From NCBI GenBank assembly GCA_002083435.1, contig LWDJ01000005.1:112571-176570 (forward strand): 64,000 nucleotides of DNA. Direction: 5' to 3'. This DNA comes from Proteobacteria bacterium SG_bin6 (GTDB lineage: Bacteria; Pseudomonadota; Alphaproteobacteria; Sphingomonadales; Sphingomonadaceae). The notes beneath the pieces are model-generated. The model worked only from the letters and a program-made list of their open reading frames with translations, made no database searches and was not told where the DNA came from. The first letter of the stretch is position 1, and each line of letters opens with the position of its first letter. This document shows, piece after piece, positions 45,032 through 55,587 of this stretch. The translations under genes were made by a program, and so were the position numbers.

Positions 45032-45892
45032 CTACAGCCCGTCGAAGAACCCGGCGTCGATGTCGACCTCCTCGACGACGACCTGCCGCACGGTAACGCC
45101 CAAGCCGCGTTCCTTAAGCAGCTGGCAGAGCAATTCGCCGTCGACCAAATCAATCGCCGGCGCCCCGTCGCGTGTCGCCTCGCGCTTGGCGTCGGTCGTG
45201 AAAGTGCCCGTGGTGATGATCAGCCCCTTGTCCGCCCGGCCCTGCATAGCACCGCGAAAATCCCGCACCGTGCCCGCCGAGACTGAGCCAGCATAGCGCT
45301 TGCACTGGAACAGCACCTGGAACGAGATGAGATTCATCCGCAGCACGCCCACTCCATCGATGCCGCCATCACCGGCCTTGCCAGTCACCTCCACCTTCAC
45401 AAAGCCGCTCTCACGCAACAGCCGCTGCGCGAGCCGCTCGAACGCAGCAGGTTCGATCGATTTGAGCTTGGCGAGCAGCCGGTCGGACCAGTTGGCTTCA
45501 TCCTCGGCCTTGTGTGCTTCGGCATTTTCGATCGCGGACTTTTTCTGCCGCTCGGCATTCAAGCGCCGATAAGCCTCGTTCACTTTCTTGCGGAGCTGAT
45601 CCGAGTTCAGGGACAGCGCTTCGCGGCCCGCATCGGTCAACACCCAGACGCCCCGCCCAGCGCTTGCGAGGAAGCCGGGCATCTTCAGATAGCTTCGCGC
45701 CCAGGAGAGGCGGTCCACAAGGACCGGTGCCCCGCTCTTCTCGTAAACAACGTCGAGCTGAGCTTGACTGAAACCTTGCCCGGCAATCACTGCATCGTTG
45801 ATCTCGTCATTCGAGCCGGAGCCGCCAAGTTCGTCGAGCACTTTCAACGTGGGCAGCATCAAATCTTCATGCCTGGGCAACGTGACGCTCAC
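45032..45892 (-). CDS. Mrr-like restriction endonuclease
   Basis: The 286-residue protein has an N-terminal winged-helix Mrr_N domain (VTLPRHEDLMLPTLKVLDEL ... LSWARSYLKMPGFLASAGRG) and a C-terminal Mrr_cat domain with the nuclease motif GDGGIDGVGVLRMNLISFQV followed by LFQCKRYAG (D...QxK). Mrr cuts methylated foreign DNA. GTG at 45892 with CCGGAG upstream gives VSVTLPRHE. There is no methyltransferase nearby, as expected for modification-dependent enzymes. It is isolated between infA and hppA. Confidence 0.9.
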   Translation of the reverse strand: MSVTLPRHEDLMLPTLKVLDELGGSGSNDEINDAVIAGQGFSQAQLDVVYEKSGAPVLVDRLSWARSYLKMPGFLASAGRGVWVLTDAGREALSLNSDQLRKKVNEAYRRLNAERQKKSAIENAEAHKAEDEANWSDRLLAKLKSIEPAAFERLAQRLLRESGFVKVEVTGKAGDGGIDGVGVLRMNLISFQVLFQCKRYAGSVSAGTVRDFRGAMQGRADKGLIITTGTFTTDAKREATRDGAPAIDLVDGELLCQLLKERGLGVTVRQVVVEEVDIDAGFFDGL

Positions 45893-46056
45893 ATCAATGC
45901 TCCGGATCAAGAACTTTCGCGGACAAGCCGTGCAGTATTGGGCCGCTCTGGCACGAGGGCAAGCCATCCTGCTGCTCTACCAGGCGCAAGAAAAGGGCGG
46001 TGAGACACCCGTTGGTGCCCCGCCGCCCGTTGAGGGTCATACGGTTAACTCGCCCC

Positions 46057-48201
<2,145 letters not shown>

Positions 48202-48321
48202 CCCCTAATCCCCTTTTGGCCCGGTTGGCCGAGCTTTTGTGGTTGTGAAGGGGAGCCTAACCGCTTCGCGCGCCAGCGCAAGCGGGTTGGCGCGACGCGG
48301 CGACGGGTAATTCAGATCGTT

Positions 48322-49218
48322 CTAGCCATGCTCGAAGCCAAGCCGATCGGGGAGCGACATCGGCACGCCATGCTCGGTCAGTCGCAGCCCCTGCCCCGCC
48401 TCCAGCCGGCCAATGCGCGTCGCGGGTCCGGGGAGGATCGCATCGGCGGGCGCGGCGAACAGCAGCTGATAATCGTCCCCCGCTGTCGCCGCCGCGAGCC
48501 GGGCGGCACGGTCATCGCCCGCGAACGCGCGGTAGGCCGGCGAGAGCGGCACGGCGTCAAGCGCGATCTCGACACCGAGCCCGCTCGCCGCCGCCAACCG
48601 CGCGGCGTCGATCAGCAGCCCATCGGACACGTCCATCATCGCGCTCGCGATGCCGCCGAGCGCGCGTCCTTCAGCCAGACAGGGCTGGGGGCGGCGATAA
48701 GCGGCGAGCAGCGCGTCAGGCCCAACCTCGCCGCGCGCGATCCGCAAGCCGGCGCCGGCATCGCCGATCGTGCCGGTAACATAGAGCGCCTCCCCCGCCC
48801 GCGCGCCCATGCGGGCTGGCGCCGCCGTCGCGCGCCCGATCGCGGTGAGGCTCAGCACGCGGGGCGCCCCCGCCGGCAGCGACACCGTGTCCCCCCCCAG
48901 CAGCACCGTGCCGAGCGCGCGGAGCGCTGCGTCGAGCCCAACGAGAAATGCCGCGTCCCAGTCGCCGCCGCTCAAGGGATAGTTGAGCAGCACCCCCTCC
49001 GGTGCCGCCGCTTTCGCCGCCAGATCGGAGAGGTTCACCGCGACCAGCTTCCAGGCAACGTCTTGCGGCGGGTCTTCGGGCAGGAAATGGACGCCCTCGA
49101 CCAGGGTGTCGGTCGTCAGCACCAGTTGACCGAGCCGGGCGGTATCGTCGCGCAGATCGCCTGCCCCCGGGTGCAACGGTAGGGCGCGCAGGGCGGCGAG
49201 GAACTCGGCCTCGGTCAA
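48322..49218 (-). CDS. thiL: Thiamine-monophosphate kinase
   Basis: The 298-residue enzyme has ThiL signatures: DDTARLGQLVLTTDTLVEGV HF, WKLVAVNLSDLAAKAAAPEG, VGLDAALRALGTVLLGGDTV, YVTGTIGDAGAGLRIARG and SAMMDVSDGLLIDAARLAAA. It makes thiamine diphosphate from thiamine phosphate. TTG at 49218 overlaps the nusB stop (TTGA). Thiamine diphosphate is the cofactor of the enzyme at 32145-33809. Confidence 0.95.
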   Translation of the reverse strand: MTEAEFLAALRALPLHPGAGDLRDDTARLGQLVLTTDTLVEGVHFLPEDPPQDVAWKLVAVNLSDLAAKAAAPEGVLLNYPLSGGDWDAAFLVGLDAALRALGTVLLGGDTVSLPAGAPRVLSLTAIGRATAAPARMGARAGEALYVTGTIGDAGAGLRIARGEVGPDALLAAYRRPQPCLAEGRALGGIASAMMDVSDGLLIDAARLAAASGLGVEIALDAVPLSPAYRAFAGDDRAARLAAATAGDDYQLLFAAPADAILPGPATRIGRLEAGQGLRLTEHGVPMSLPDRLGFEHG

Positions 49219-49661
49219 CCGCCCCGCACGTCCTTCCCGATCGCGTCGAGCAGGCCGTTCACGAAGCCCGCCTCGCGCTTCTCGTAAAAGGCGTGGGCGA
49301 CATCGACATATTCGCTGATCACCGCGCCCATCGGCACATCGGGGCGAGCGAGCAGTTCATAGGTGCCCGCGCGCAAAATCTCGCGCATCGGCTTGTCGAG
49401 CCGCTCCAGCGTCCAGCCCTTGGCGAGCTTGGCGACGATCAGCGCATGCACCTCGCCCCCGCGCGCGAGCGTGCCGCAGACGAGGTCGTTGAAGAAATCG
49501 ACGTCGGCCTCGGCATATTCGGCCTCCTCGATCGTCGCGCCCAGGCGATGCTGGTGAAATTCGTGCAGCAGCGCCGGCACCGGGGTTGCTTCCATCGCAT
49601 GTTGATACAGCGCCTGAACGGCGGCGAGCCGGGCGGCGGCGCGGGCCTTGGAACGAGTCAT
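49215..49661 (-). CDS. nusB: Transcription antitermination protein NusB
   Basis: The 148-residue helical protein has MTRSKARAAARLAAVQALYQ at the start and the NusB core LDKPMREILRAGTYELLARP, then DVPMGAVISEYVDVAHAFYE with FVNGLLDAIGKDVR. It binds boxA RNA with NusE for rRNA antitermination. nusB-thiL is a conserved pair. Confidence 0.96.
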   Translation of the reverse strand: MTRSKARAAARLAAVQALYQHAMEATPVPALLHEFHQHRLGATIEEAEYAEADVDFFNDLVCGTLARGGEVHALIVAKLAKGWTLERLDKPMREILRAGTYELLARPDVPMGAVISEYVDVAHAFYEKREAGFVNGLLDAIGKDVRGG

Positions 49662-49832
49662 GGCGCGCGATGTAGCGGCTGAGGGCGAGATTGCTAGCCC
49701 GCCGCGCGCAGGTACGCGCCCGTGGCCAATCGCGGCGGGCTGTGACACACTCGCGCCAAGGGGGGGTGCGATGGGAAGAGCCAGCATCGGCGTTTGGGCG
49801 ATGAAGCCCTTGCCCTGTCGCCCCTTTGGCCC

Positions 49833-50618
49833 ATGGAGGCGGGGCTGACCCCGCTCCAATATCTGCTCGGCGCCGCCTCGGGCGGGCTGGTCGGCTTCAC
49901 GCTCGGGCTGGTGGGGGGTGGCGGATCGATTCTGGCGATGCCGCTGATGGTCTATCTGGTGGGCGTCGCGAACCCGCACGTCGCGATCGGCAGCTCGGCG
50001 CTTGCTGTCGCCGCCAATGCCGCGAGCGGCCTTGCCCAGCACGCCCGCGCGCGCAACGTGCGCTGGGGCGCGGGGATCGCGTTCGCGGCGGCGGGCGTGC
50101 TCGGCGCGCTCGCGGGATCGACGCTCGGCAAGGCGCTCGATGGCCACCGCCTGCTGTTCCTGTTCGCGCTGCTGATGATCGTGGTGGGCGTGGTGATGCT
50201 GCGCCGGCGTGAGCAAGTCGGAGTCGTCGGCGGCCGCTTAACCCGCGTCACCGCGCCACGCCTGATCGTGCTTGGCGGGGCGACGGGGCTGCTTTCCGGC
50301 TTCTTCGGGATTGGCGGGGGCTTCCTGATTGTTCCTGGACTGATCGCGGCGACGCGGATGCCGATGATCAACGCGGTCGGCACCAGCCTGATCGCAGTGA
50401 CGGCGTTCGGACTGACCACCGCGCTGAATTACGCTGCGTCGGGCATGATCGATTGGCCGCTTGCCGCGATCTTCATTCTGGGTGGCATCGCCGGGGGCGT
50501 GACCGGCACGCGGCTCGCGCGGCGCCTGTCGCGGCGCGGCGCGCTCACCCCGGTGTTCGCCGCGCTGATCTTTGCGGTGGCGGGCTATATGCTGTGGAAA
50601 AGCGGATCGGCGCTGTAG
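49833..50618 (+). CDS. TauE/SafE family sulfite/sulfonate exporter
   Basis: The 261-residue membrane protein has eight helices and the repeated TauE pattern: GFTLGLVGGGGSILAMPLMV and SGFFGIGGGFLIVPGLI. The family exports sulfite, sulfoacetate or related anions. ATG at 49833 begins MEAGLTPLQYLLG. Downstream on the same strand, 60 bases away, lie a DsrE-like and a TsdA-like gene, so a sulfur-oxyanion role is reasonable but not proven. Confidence 0.88.
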   Translation: MEAGLTPLQYLLGAASGGLVGFTLGLVGGGGSILAMPLMVYLVGVANPHVAIGSSALAVAANAASGLAQHARARNVRWGAGIAFAAAGVLGALAGSTLGKALDGHRLLFLFALLMIVVGVVMLRRREQVGVVGGRLTRVTAPRLIVLGGATGLLSGFFGIGGGFLIVPGLIAATRMPMINAVGTSLIAVTAFGLTTALNYAASGMIDWPLAAIFILGGIAGGVTGTRLARRLSRRGALTPVFAALIFAVAGYMLWKSGSAL

Positions 50619-50678
50619 CGCGCTTGTGCGCTTGCCCCGCCTGCGGCTAGGCTTCGGGAGGAATTGGGGGGAAGGACG

Positions 50679-51392
50679 ATGAGCGGCAAGATGATCGATC
50701 GGCGCGCGATGATCGGCGTGGGCGGGCTGATTGGCGCGGCGGGAGCGATGCCCGCGCTCGCTCAAACGCCTGCCGCCGCCCCCGCCACGCCCTGGCGCCC
50801 GGCGATGGAGGAGCAGGACGCCTGGATGGACCGCCCCGGCACCCGCCACCGCCTGGTGCTCGATACCACGACGATCGATTCGGGCACGGCGGCGATGTTC
50901 TACGCCGACAATTTCTACGCCCAGAACAAGGCCGGGTACGGCATCGGCCCCGAAGCGCTCGGGGTGATCATCGTCTTTCGCCATTTCTCCACGCCGTTCG
51001 GGTTCAACGACGCGATGTGGGCCAAATATGGCGCGACCATCGCCGACAAGATGAAGATGCAGGGCGAACAGGCGATCCGCGCGATCAAGGGCAATCCGAA
51101 CCTCTCGGCGCCCGCCCCCGCCAAGCCCGCGCCCGCCGCCAAGAAGGGGGATGACGAGCCGCCGGTGACGCTGGCGGTGCTCGCCGAGCGCGGCGCGCGC
51201 TTCGCGGTTTGCGGCATCGCGACGGAGGGGATGGCGGCGCAACTCGCCCGGGCGAGCGGCGGCGATGCCAAGGCGATCAACGCCGAGCTGCGCGCCAACA
51301 TGATCCCTGGTGCGGTGATCGTGCCCGCCGGCATCGTCGCGGTGAACCGCGCGCAGGAGCGCGGCTATAGCTTCATCAACATCGTCGACTGA
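50679..51392 (+). CDS. Tat-exported DsrE-like protein
   Basis: The 237-residue protein starts with a twin-arginine signal (MIDRRAMIGVGGLIGAAGAM followed by PALAQ). The mature part has a DsrE/F-like fold pattern: GVIIVFRHFSTPFGFNDAMW, the conserved-position Cys in LAERGARFAVCGIATEGMAA, and IPGAVIVPAGIVAVNRAQER. DsrE-type proteins handle persulfide sulfur, usually in the cytoplasm; a periplasmic version is less usual. It is 4 bases upstream of the dihaem cytochrome gene. Confidence 0.75.
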   Translation: MSGKMIDRRAMIGVGGLIGAAGAMPALAQTPAAAPATPWRPAMEEQDAWMDRPGTRHRLVLDTTTIDSGTAAMFYADNFYAQNKAGYGIGPEALGVIIVFRHFSTPFGFNDAMWAKYGATIADKMKMQGEQAIRAIKGNPNLSAPAPAKPAPAAKKGDDEPPVTLAVLAERGARFAVCGIATEGMAAQLARASGGDAKAINAELRANMIPGAVIVPAGIVAVNRAQERGYSFINIVD

Positions 51393-51396
51393 GACG

Positions 51397-52296
51397 ATGC
51401 GGTATCAAGCGGGGCTGCTGGCGCTTGGCGCCGTGGTGCTCGGCGCATGCCAGCCGCGCGAGGCGCCGCCGCCCGCCAAGCCCGCCGCCTTCACCCCGCC
51501 GGACGAGTCCGCCATCCCATCAGGACCCGATGGCGACGCGATCCGGCGCGGGCGCGAGCTGTTCCTTGCGACCGCGCGCCACGCGCCACGCTATGTCGGC
51601 AACGCCCTTGCCTGCGGCAATTGCCATTTGGACGCAGGGCGCAAGGCCGATGCCGCGCCGATGTGGGCGGCCTGGGTGAGCTACCCCGCCTTCCGCAAGA
51701 AGAACGGCCGGATCAACACCATGGCCGACCGTATCCACGATTGCTTCCTTTATTCGATGAACGCCCCCGCCGCGCCGGCGAAGGGGCCGCCGCCGCTCGA
51801 CGACCCAATCTACCGCGATCTGCAAAGCTACTTCGCCTGGCTCGCGCAAGGGGTAGCGGTGGGCAAGCCGCCGCCGGGGCGCGGCTATATCACGCTCGCC
51901 AAAACCAGGCTCGGCCATGACCCGGCGCGCGGGAGCGCGGTGTTCGCCGACAAATGCGCGGCGTGCCACGGCGCGGATGGGCAAGGCGCGCCCGATGGCA
52001 CCGGGGGCATCATCGCGCCGCCACTCTGGGGGCCGAAATCTTTCAACTGGGGCGCCGGGATGGCGCGCGTCGCGACCGCGGCGGGTTTCATCAAGGTCAA
52101 CATGCCGTTCGGCGCCGGCAATACGCTGACCGACCAGCAGGCCTGGGACGTCGCCGCTTTCATCGACAGCCACGAACGCCCTCGCGATCCGCGCCAGACG
52201 GGCAGCATCGCGGAAGCGCGCGCACAGTTCCACGAGAGCGGCGACTATTACGGGCAGACGGTCGCGGGGCACCTTCTAGGCGGCGGCGCCGAATAG
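51397..52296 (+). CDS. TsdA-like dihaem cytochrome c (thiosulfate dehydrogenase type)
   Basis: The 299-residue lipoprotein has a lipobox (VLGAC, Cys18) and two haem sites, CGNCH (about residue 73) and CAACH (about residue 186). The surrounding pattern, CHLDAGRKADAAPMWAAWVS, MADRIHDCFLYSMN, LWGPKSFNWGAGMARVATAA and FIKVNMPFGAGNTLTDQQAW, follows TsdA thiosulfate dehydrogenases. The extra Cys in RIHDCFL could be relevant to haem ligation. It is coupled to the DsrE-like gene by 4 bases. Thiosulfate to tetrathionate is the likely reaction. Confidence 0.82.
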   Translation: MRYQAGLLALGAVVLGACQPREAPPPAKPAAFTPPDESAIPSGPDGDAIRRGRELFLATARHAPRYVGNALACGNCHLDAGRKADAAPMWAAWVSYPAFRKKNGRINTMADRIHDCFLYSMNAPAAPAKGPPPLDDPIYRDLQSYFAWLAQGVAVGKPPPGRGYITLAKTRLGHDPARGSAVFADKCAACHGADGQGAPDGTGGIIAPPLWGPKSFNWGAGMARVATAAGFIKVNMPFGAGNTLTDQQAWDVAAFIDSHERPRDPRQTGSIAEARAQFHESGDYYGQTVAGHLLGGGAE

Positions 52297-52302
52297 CCAC
52301 CC

Positions 52303-53349
52303 TTAGGCCCTGCCCAAGCGCACCAGCGCCCACCCCGCCGCCTCGCGCACCACCTCGTCCGCGTCCGTCAACAGCACCCGGAGCGGCCCGACCAGCGCCG
52401 GGTCGCCACTGTTCCCAGCCGCGATTGCCGCGTTGCGGACCATCCGGTTCCGCCCGATCCGCTTGATCGGCGAGCCCGCGAACACCGCGCGGAAGGCCGC
52501 GTCATCGAGCGCGAGAAGATCGGCGAGCGCGGGCGCGGTCAGTTCCGCGCGCGGCAGGAAAGCGCGGTTGGCGGCGGCTTGGACGGCGAACTTGTTCCAA
52601 GGGCACACCGCCAGACAATCATCGCAGCCATAGACGCGGTTGCCGATCCCGTCGCGCAACTCGAGCGGGATCGGCCCCTTATGCTCGATCGTCAGATACG
52701 AAACGCAACGTCGTGCATCGAGCCGATAGGGCGCCGGGAAGGCGTCGGTCGGGCAGGCACGTTGGCAGGCGTCGCAGCGGCCGCAGCGGTCCCGCCCCGG
52801 CGCATCGGGCGGCAGCGCGAGCGTGGTGTAGATCGCCCCCAGGAACAGCCAGCTACCGTGGTCGCGGCTGACGAGATTGCTGTGCTTGCCCTGCCAGCCG
52901 AGCCCGGCGGCCTCGGCGAGCGGCTTTTCCATCACGGGCGCGGTATCGACGAACACCTTCAGCGCGCCGCCCTCGGTTTCGACCATCCACCGCGCCAAGG
53001 CCTTCAGCGCGCGCTTCACGACATCGTGATAATCGCCGCCTTGCGCATAGACCGATACCCGCCCGCGATCGGGATGCGCGGCGAGCGCCAGCGGATCGCG
53101 TCCCGGCGCATAGCTCATGCCGAGCGCGATCACGCTTTCGACCTCTGGCCAAAGCCCGCGCGGGGCGGCGCGCTGATCGGCGCGCGCTTCCATCCACAGC
53201 ATCTCGCCGTGCATGCCGGCGTCAAGCCAGGCGCGCAGCCGCGCGCCCGCGCGGGGCGTCGCGTCGGCGCGCGCGATGCCGCACGCGGCGAAGCCATATT
53301 CGGCCGCTTTCGCCCTCAATCGCTGCGTGAAAGACTTGTCTTCGTTCAT
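52303..53349 (-). CDS. queG: Epoxyqueuosine reductase
   Basis: The 348-residue enzyme has the QueG N-terminal cobalamin domain (GFAACGIARADATPRAGARL), GLGWQGKHSNLVSRDHGSWL, two [4Fe-4S] motifs (CGRCDACQRACPTDAF and CDDCLAVCPWNKF) and C-terminal HEAT-like repeats. It performs the last step of queuosine synthesis in tRNA. It is convergent with the TsdA-like gene and divergent from the ABC ATPase gene. Confidence 0.96.
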   Translation of the reverse strand: MNEDKSFTQRLRAKAAEYGFAACGIARADATPRAGARLRAWLDAGMHGEMLWMEARADQRAAPRGLWPEVESVIALGMSYAPGRDPLALAAHPDRGRVSVYAQGGDYHDVVKRALKALARWMVETEGGALKVFVDTAPVMEKPLAEAAGLGWQGKHSNLVSRDHGSWLFLGAIYTTLALPPDAPGRDRCGRCDACQRACPTDAFPAPYRLDARRCVSYLTIEHKGPIPLELRDGIGNRVYGCDDCLAVCPWNKFAVQAAANRAFLPRAELTAPALADLLALDDAAFRAVFAGSPIKRIGRNRMVRNAAIAAGNSGDPALVGPLRVLLTDADEVVREAAGWALVRLGRA

Positions 53350-53390
53350 CCTTGGCCGCTACCCATGGCCAAGCACATAAGGGGGAGCGC

Positions 53391-54308
53391 TTGGAAAGTA
53401 ATCTCGCGATCAGCGCGCAAGGCCTGGTCAAGCGTTTCGGCGAGCGGCGCGTGGTCGACGGCGTCGACATCGCGGTGCCGCCGGGGCTGATCTACGGCGT
53501 GCTCGGCCCCAACGGTGCCGGCAAGACCACGACCTTGCGGATGCTGCTCGGCATCATCGAGCCCGATGCGGGAAGCCGCACCCTGCTCGGCCGCGCCATC
53601 CCGCGCGAGGCAAGCGACGAGGTCGGCTATCTGCCCGAGGAGCGCGGGCTCTATCCGGCGATGAAAGCGCGCGAGGCGATCGCCTTCATGGGCGCCTTGC
53701 GCGGCCTGCCCTGGCATGTCGGCCGCAAGCGCGCCGACGCGCTGCTGGAGCAAGCCGGGCTCGGCTATGCGGCGGATGAAAAGATCCGCAAGCTTTCCAA
53801 AGGCATGGCGCAACTGGTCCAGCTGCTCGGCTCGGTGGTGCACCAGCCACGCCTGCTGGTGCTCGACGAGCCCTTTTCGGGGCTCGATCCGGTTAACCAG
53901 GAGAAACTGGAGGCGCTGATCAAGGCCGAGCGCGATCGCGGGGCGACGATCCTCTTCTCCACCCACATCATGAGCCATGCCGAGCGGCTGTGCGATCGAC
54001 TGGCGATCATCGCCGGCGGCAAGCGCCGGTTCGAGGGAACGGTGGCGGAAGCGCGCGGCACGCTGCCCGCGCAGGTCCATTACACCCCCGCCAGGCTGGA
54101 CCCAGCGATCGATGCGCTGCTGCCGGCGGACGCGCGACACGAGAATGGCGGCTATGTCTTCACCATGCCGCAACAGGGGATCGAGGCGTTGCTGGTCAAA
54201 CTGATCGAGGCCGGTCACGGCATTTCGGGGCTGTCGATCGAACGGCCGAGCCTGCACGATGCCTTTGTCCAGATTGTCGGCCGCAAGGCGCTGGAGGCCG
54301 CACAATGA
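53391..54308 (+). CDS. ABC transporter ATP-binding protein (NatA type)
   Basis: The 305-residue ATPase has Walker A GPNGAGKTTTLRML, signature LSKGMAQLVQLLGSVVHQPR, Walker B LLVLDEPFSGLDPVNQ and the H-loop STHIMSH, with the C-terminal extension found in Nat-type exporters. TTG at 53391 with GGGGGAG just upstream is the preferred start; a TTG at 53352 lacks a ribosome site. Its stop overlaps the permease start (ATGA). Confidence 0.92.
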   Translation: MESNLAISAQGLVKRFGERRVVDGVDIAVPPGLIYGVLGPNGAGKTTTLRMLLGIIEPDAGSRTLLGRAIPREASDEVGYLPEERGLYPAMKAREAIAFMGALRGLPWHVGRKRADALLEQAGLGYAADEKIRKLSKGMAQLVQLLGSVVHQPRLLVLDEPFSGLDPVNQEKLEALIKAERDRGATILFSTHIMSHAERLCDRLAIIAGGKRRFEGTVAEARGTLPAQVHYTPARLDPAIDALLPADARHENGGYVFTMPQQGIEALLVKLIEAGHGISGLSIERPSLHDAFVQIVGRKALEAAQ

Positions 54309-55558
54309 ACCGCCGTCTGATCCGCCAGACCCTCACGATCGCGCGCCGCGATTTCACCGCGACGGTGTTCACCCCGCTGTTCCTGCTGTTCCTGCTCTCG
54401 CCGCTGATCATGGTGCTGTTCGGCGTGCTCGGTGGGCTGGGGGGCGCGAATCTCGCGCGCGCCGGGGAAAACAAGGCGGTGCTGATCGCGATCGTTCCCG
54501 CCGCCGAAGGTCAGGCGCTAAGCGCCGCCGACGCGAAGCTCCGCCGCATTTTCCGCCGGGCTGATGCCCCCCCGCCGCTCGTGATCGAGGCTCCCCGCGG
54601 CAATGTCCCCGCCCAGGCCCAGGCCGCGTTCGATCGCGGCGACAAGGAAGTCGCGACGGTGCTGACCGGCCCGCTCGAGGCGCCGCACATCCTGTTCACC
54701 CCGGCCGGCACCCGCACCGCCGATTATCTCACCCAACTGGCGGAGACGGCGCTGGGTGACATGAAAGCGCCGGTCGCCTCTTCGCCGGTGCGCATCCCCG
54801 TCACCCGCAAGGCGCCGAGCGTCGCCGGACGCAACCAATCCGCGTTCCTCGCCGTGCTCGGCATCTTCTTCCTGACGCTGTTCCTGTCGGGCCAGGCGGT
54901 TGGCACGATGGCCGAGGAGCGCAGCAACAAGGTGATCGAGATCCTCGCCGCCGCGGTGCCGCTCGAATCGGTGTTCCTCGGCAAGTTGCTCGGCATGTTC
55001 GGCGTCGCGGTGCTGTTCGTCGCTTTCTGGGGGACGCTCGCGAGCCAGGCCGGGCAGTTCGTGCCGCCGACCGGGCCGGGCCGGCTGCTAACCGATATCG
55101 CCCCGGCGGTGGGCGGTCCGGCCTTTGCGCTGCTGTTCGCGGGCTATTTCGCGATGGCCTATATGCTGCTGGGCGCGGTGTTCCTCTCGGTTGGCGCGCA
55201 GGCGCAGACGATGCGCGAAATTCAGATGCTGTCGCTACCGATCACCATCACCCAGATGCTGATGTTCGGCCTCGCCTCCGCCGCCGCCGCCGATCCGGGT
55301 TCGGCGACCGCGACCATTGCCGAGATTTTCCCGCTCTCTTCGCCCTTCGCGATGGCGGCGCGCGCGGCCAACCGGCCCGAAATCTGGCCACATCTGGCCG
55401 CCCTCGCCTGGCAGGCCCTATGGGTATCGCTCACCATCTGGGTTGGGGCGAGCGCGTTCCGGCGTGGCGTGCTGAAAACGGGCAGCGGGCGCAAGGGGCT
55501 GCTCGCGCTGCTCGGCATCGGCGGCGCGACGTCCGCTATTGACAACAATGTCAATTAG
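54305..55558 (+). CDS. ABC transporter permease (NatB/ABC-2 type)
   Basis: The 417-residue protein has an N-terminal helix (FLLFLLSPLIMVLFGVLGGL), a large periplasmic domain (about residues 45-180), and five more helices from LAVLGIFFLTLFLSGQAVGT on, with the TMAEERSNKVIEILAAAVPL motif of ABC-2 exporters such as NatB. The partner ATPase is encoded just upstream with a 4-base overlap. The transported substrate (Na+, drug or lipid) is unknown. Confidence 0.9.
   Translation: MNRRLIRQTLTIARRDFTATVFTPLFLLFLLSPLIMVLFGVLGGLGGANLARAGENKAVLIAIVPAAEGQALSAADAKLRRIFRRADAPPPLVIEAPRGNVPAQAQAAFDRGDKEVATVLTGPLEAPHILFTPAGTRTADYLTQLAETALGDMKAPVASSPVRIPVTRKAPSVAGRNQSAFLAVLGIFFLTLFLSGQAVGTMAEERSNKVIEILAAAVPLESVFLGKLLGMFGVAVLFVAFWGTLASQAGQFVPPTGPGRLLTDIAPAVGGPAFALLFAGYFAMAYMLLGAVFLSVGAQAQTMREIQMLSLPITITQMLMFGLASAAAADPGSATATIAEIFPLSSPFAMAARAANRPEIWPHLAALAWQALWVSLTIWVGASAFRRGVLKTGSGRKGLLALLGIGGATSAIDNNVN
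55538..55555. promoter_or_regulatory. Perfect inverted repeat before the P450 gene
   Basis: ATTGACA-N4-TGTCAAT is a perfect 7-bp inverted repeat inside the last codons of the ABC permease gene, 33 bases upstream of the P450 start. It has the look of a TetR-type operator; no TetR gene is in the window. TTGACA within it could also act as a -35 element. Confidence 0.5.
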
Positions 55559-55587
55559 CGTTGTTCTCTCCACATAAGGAGAGGAAC

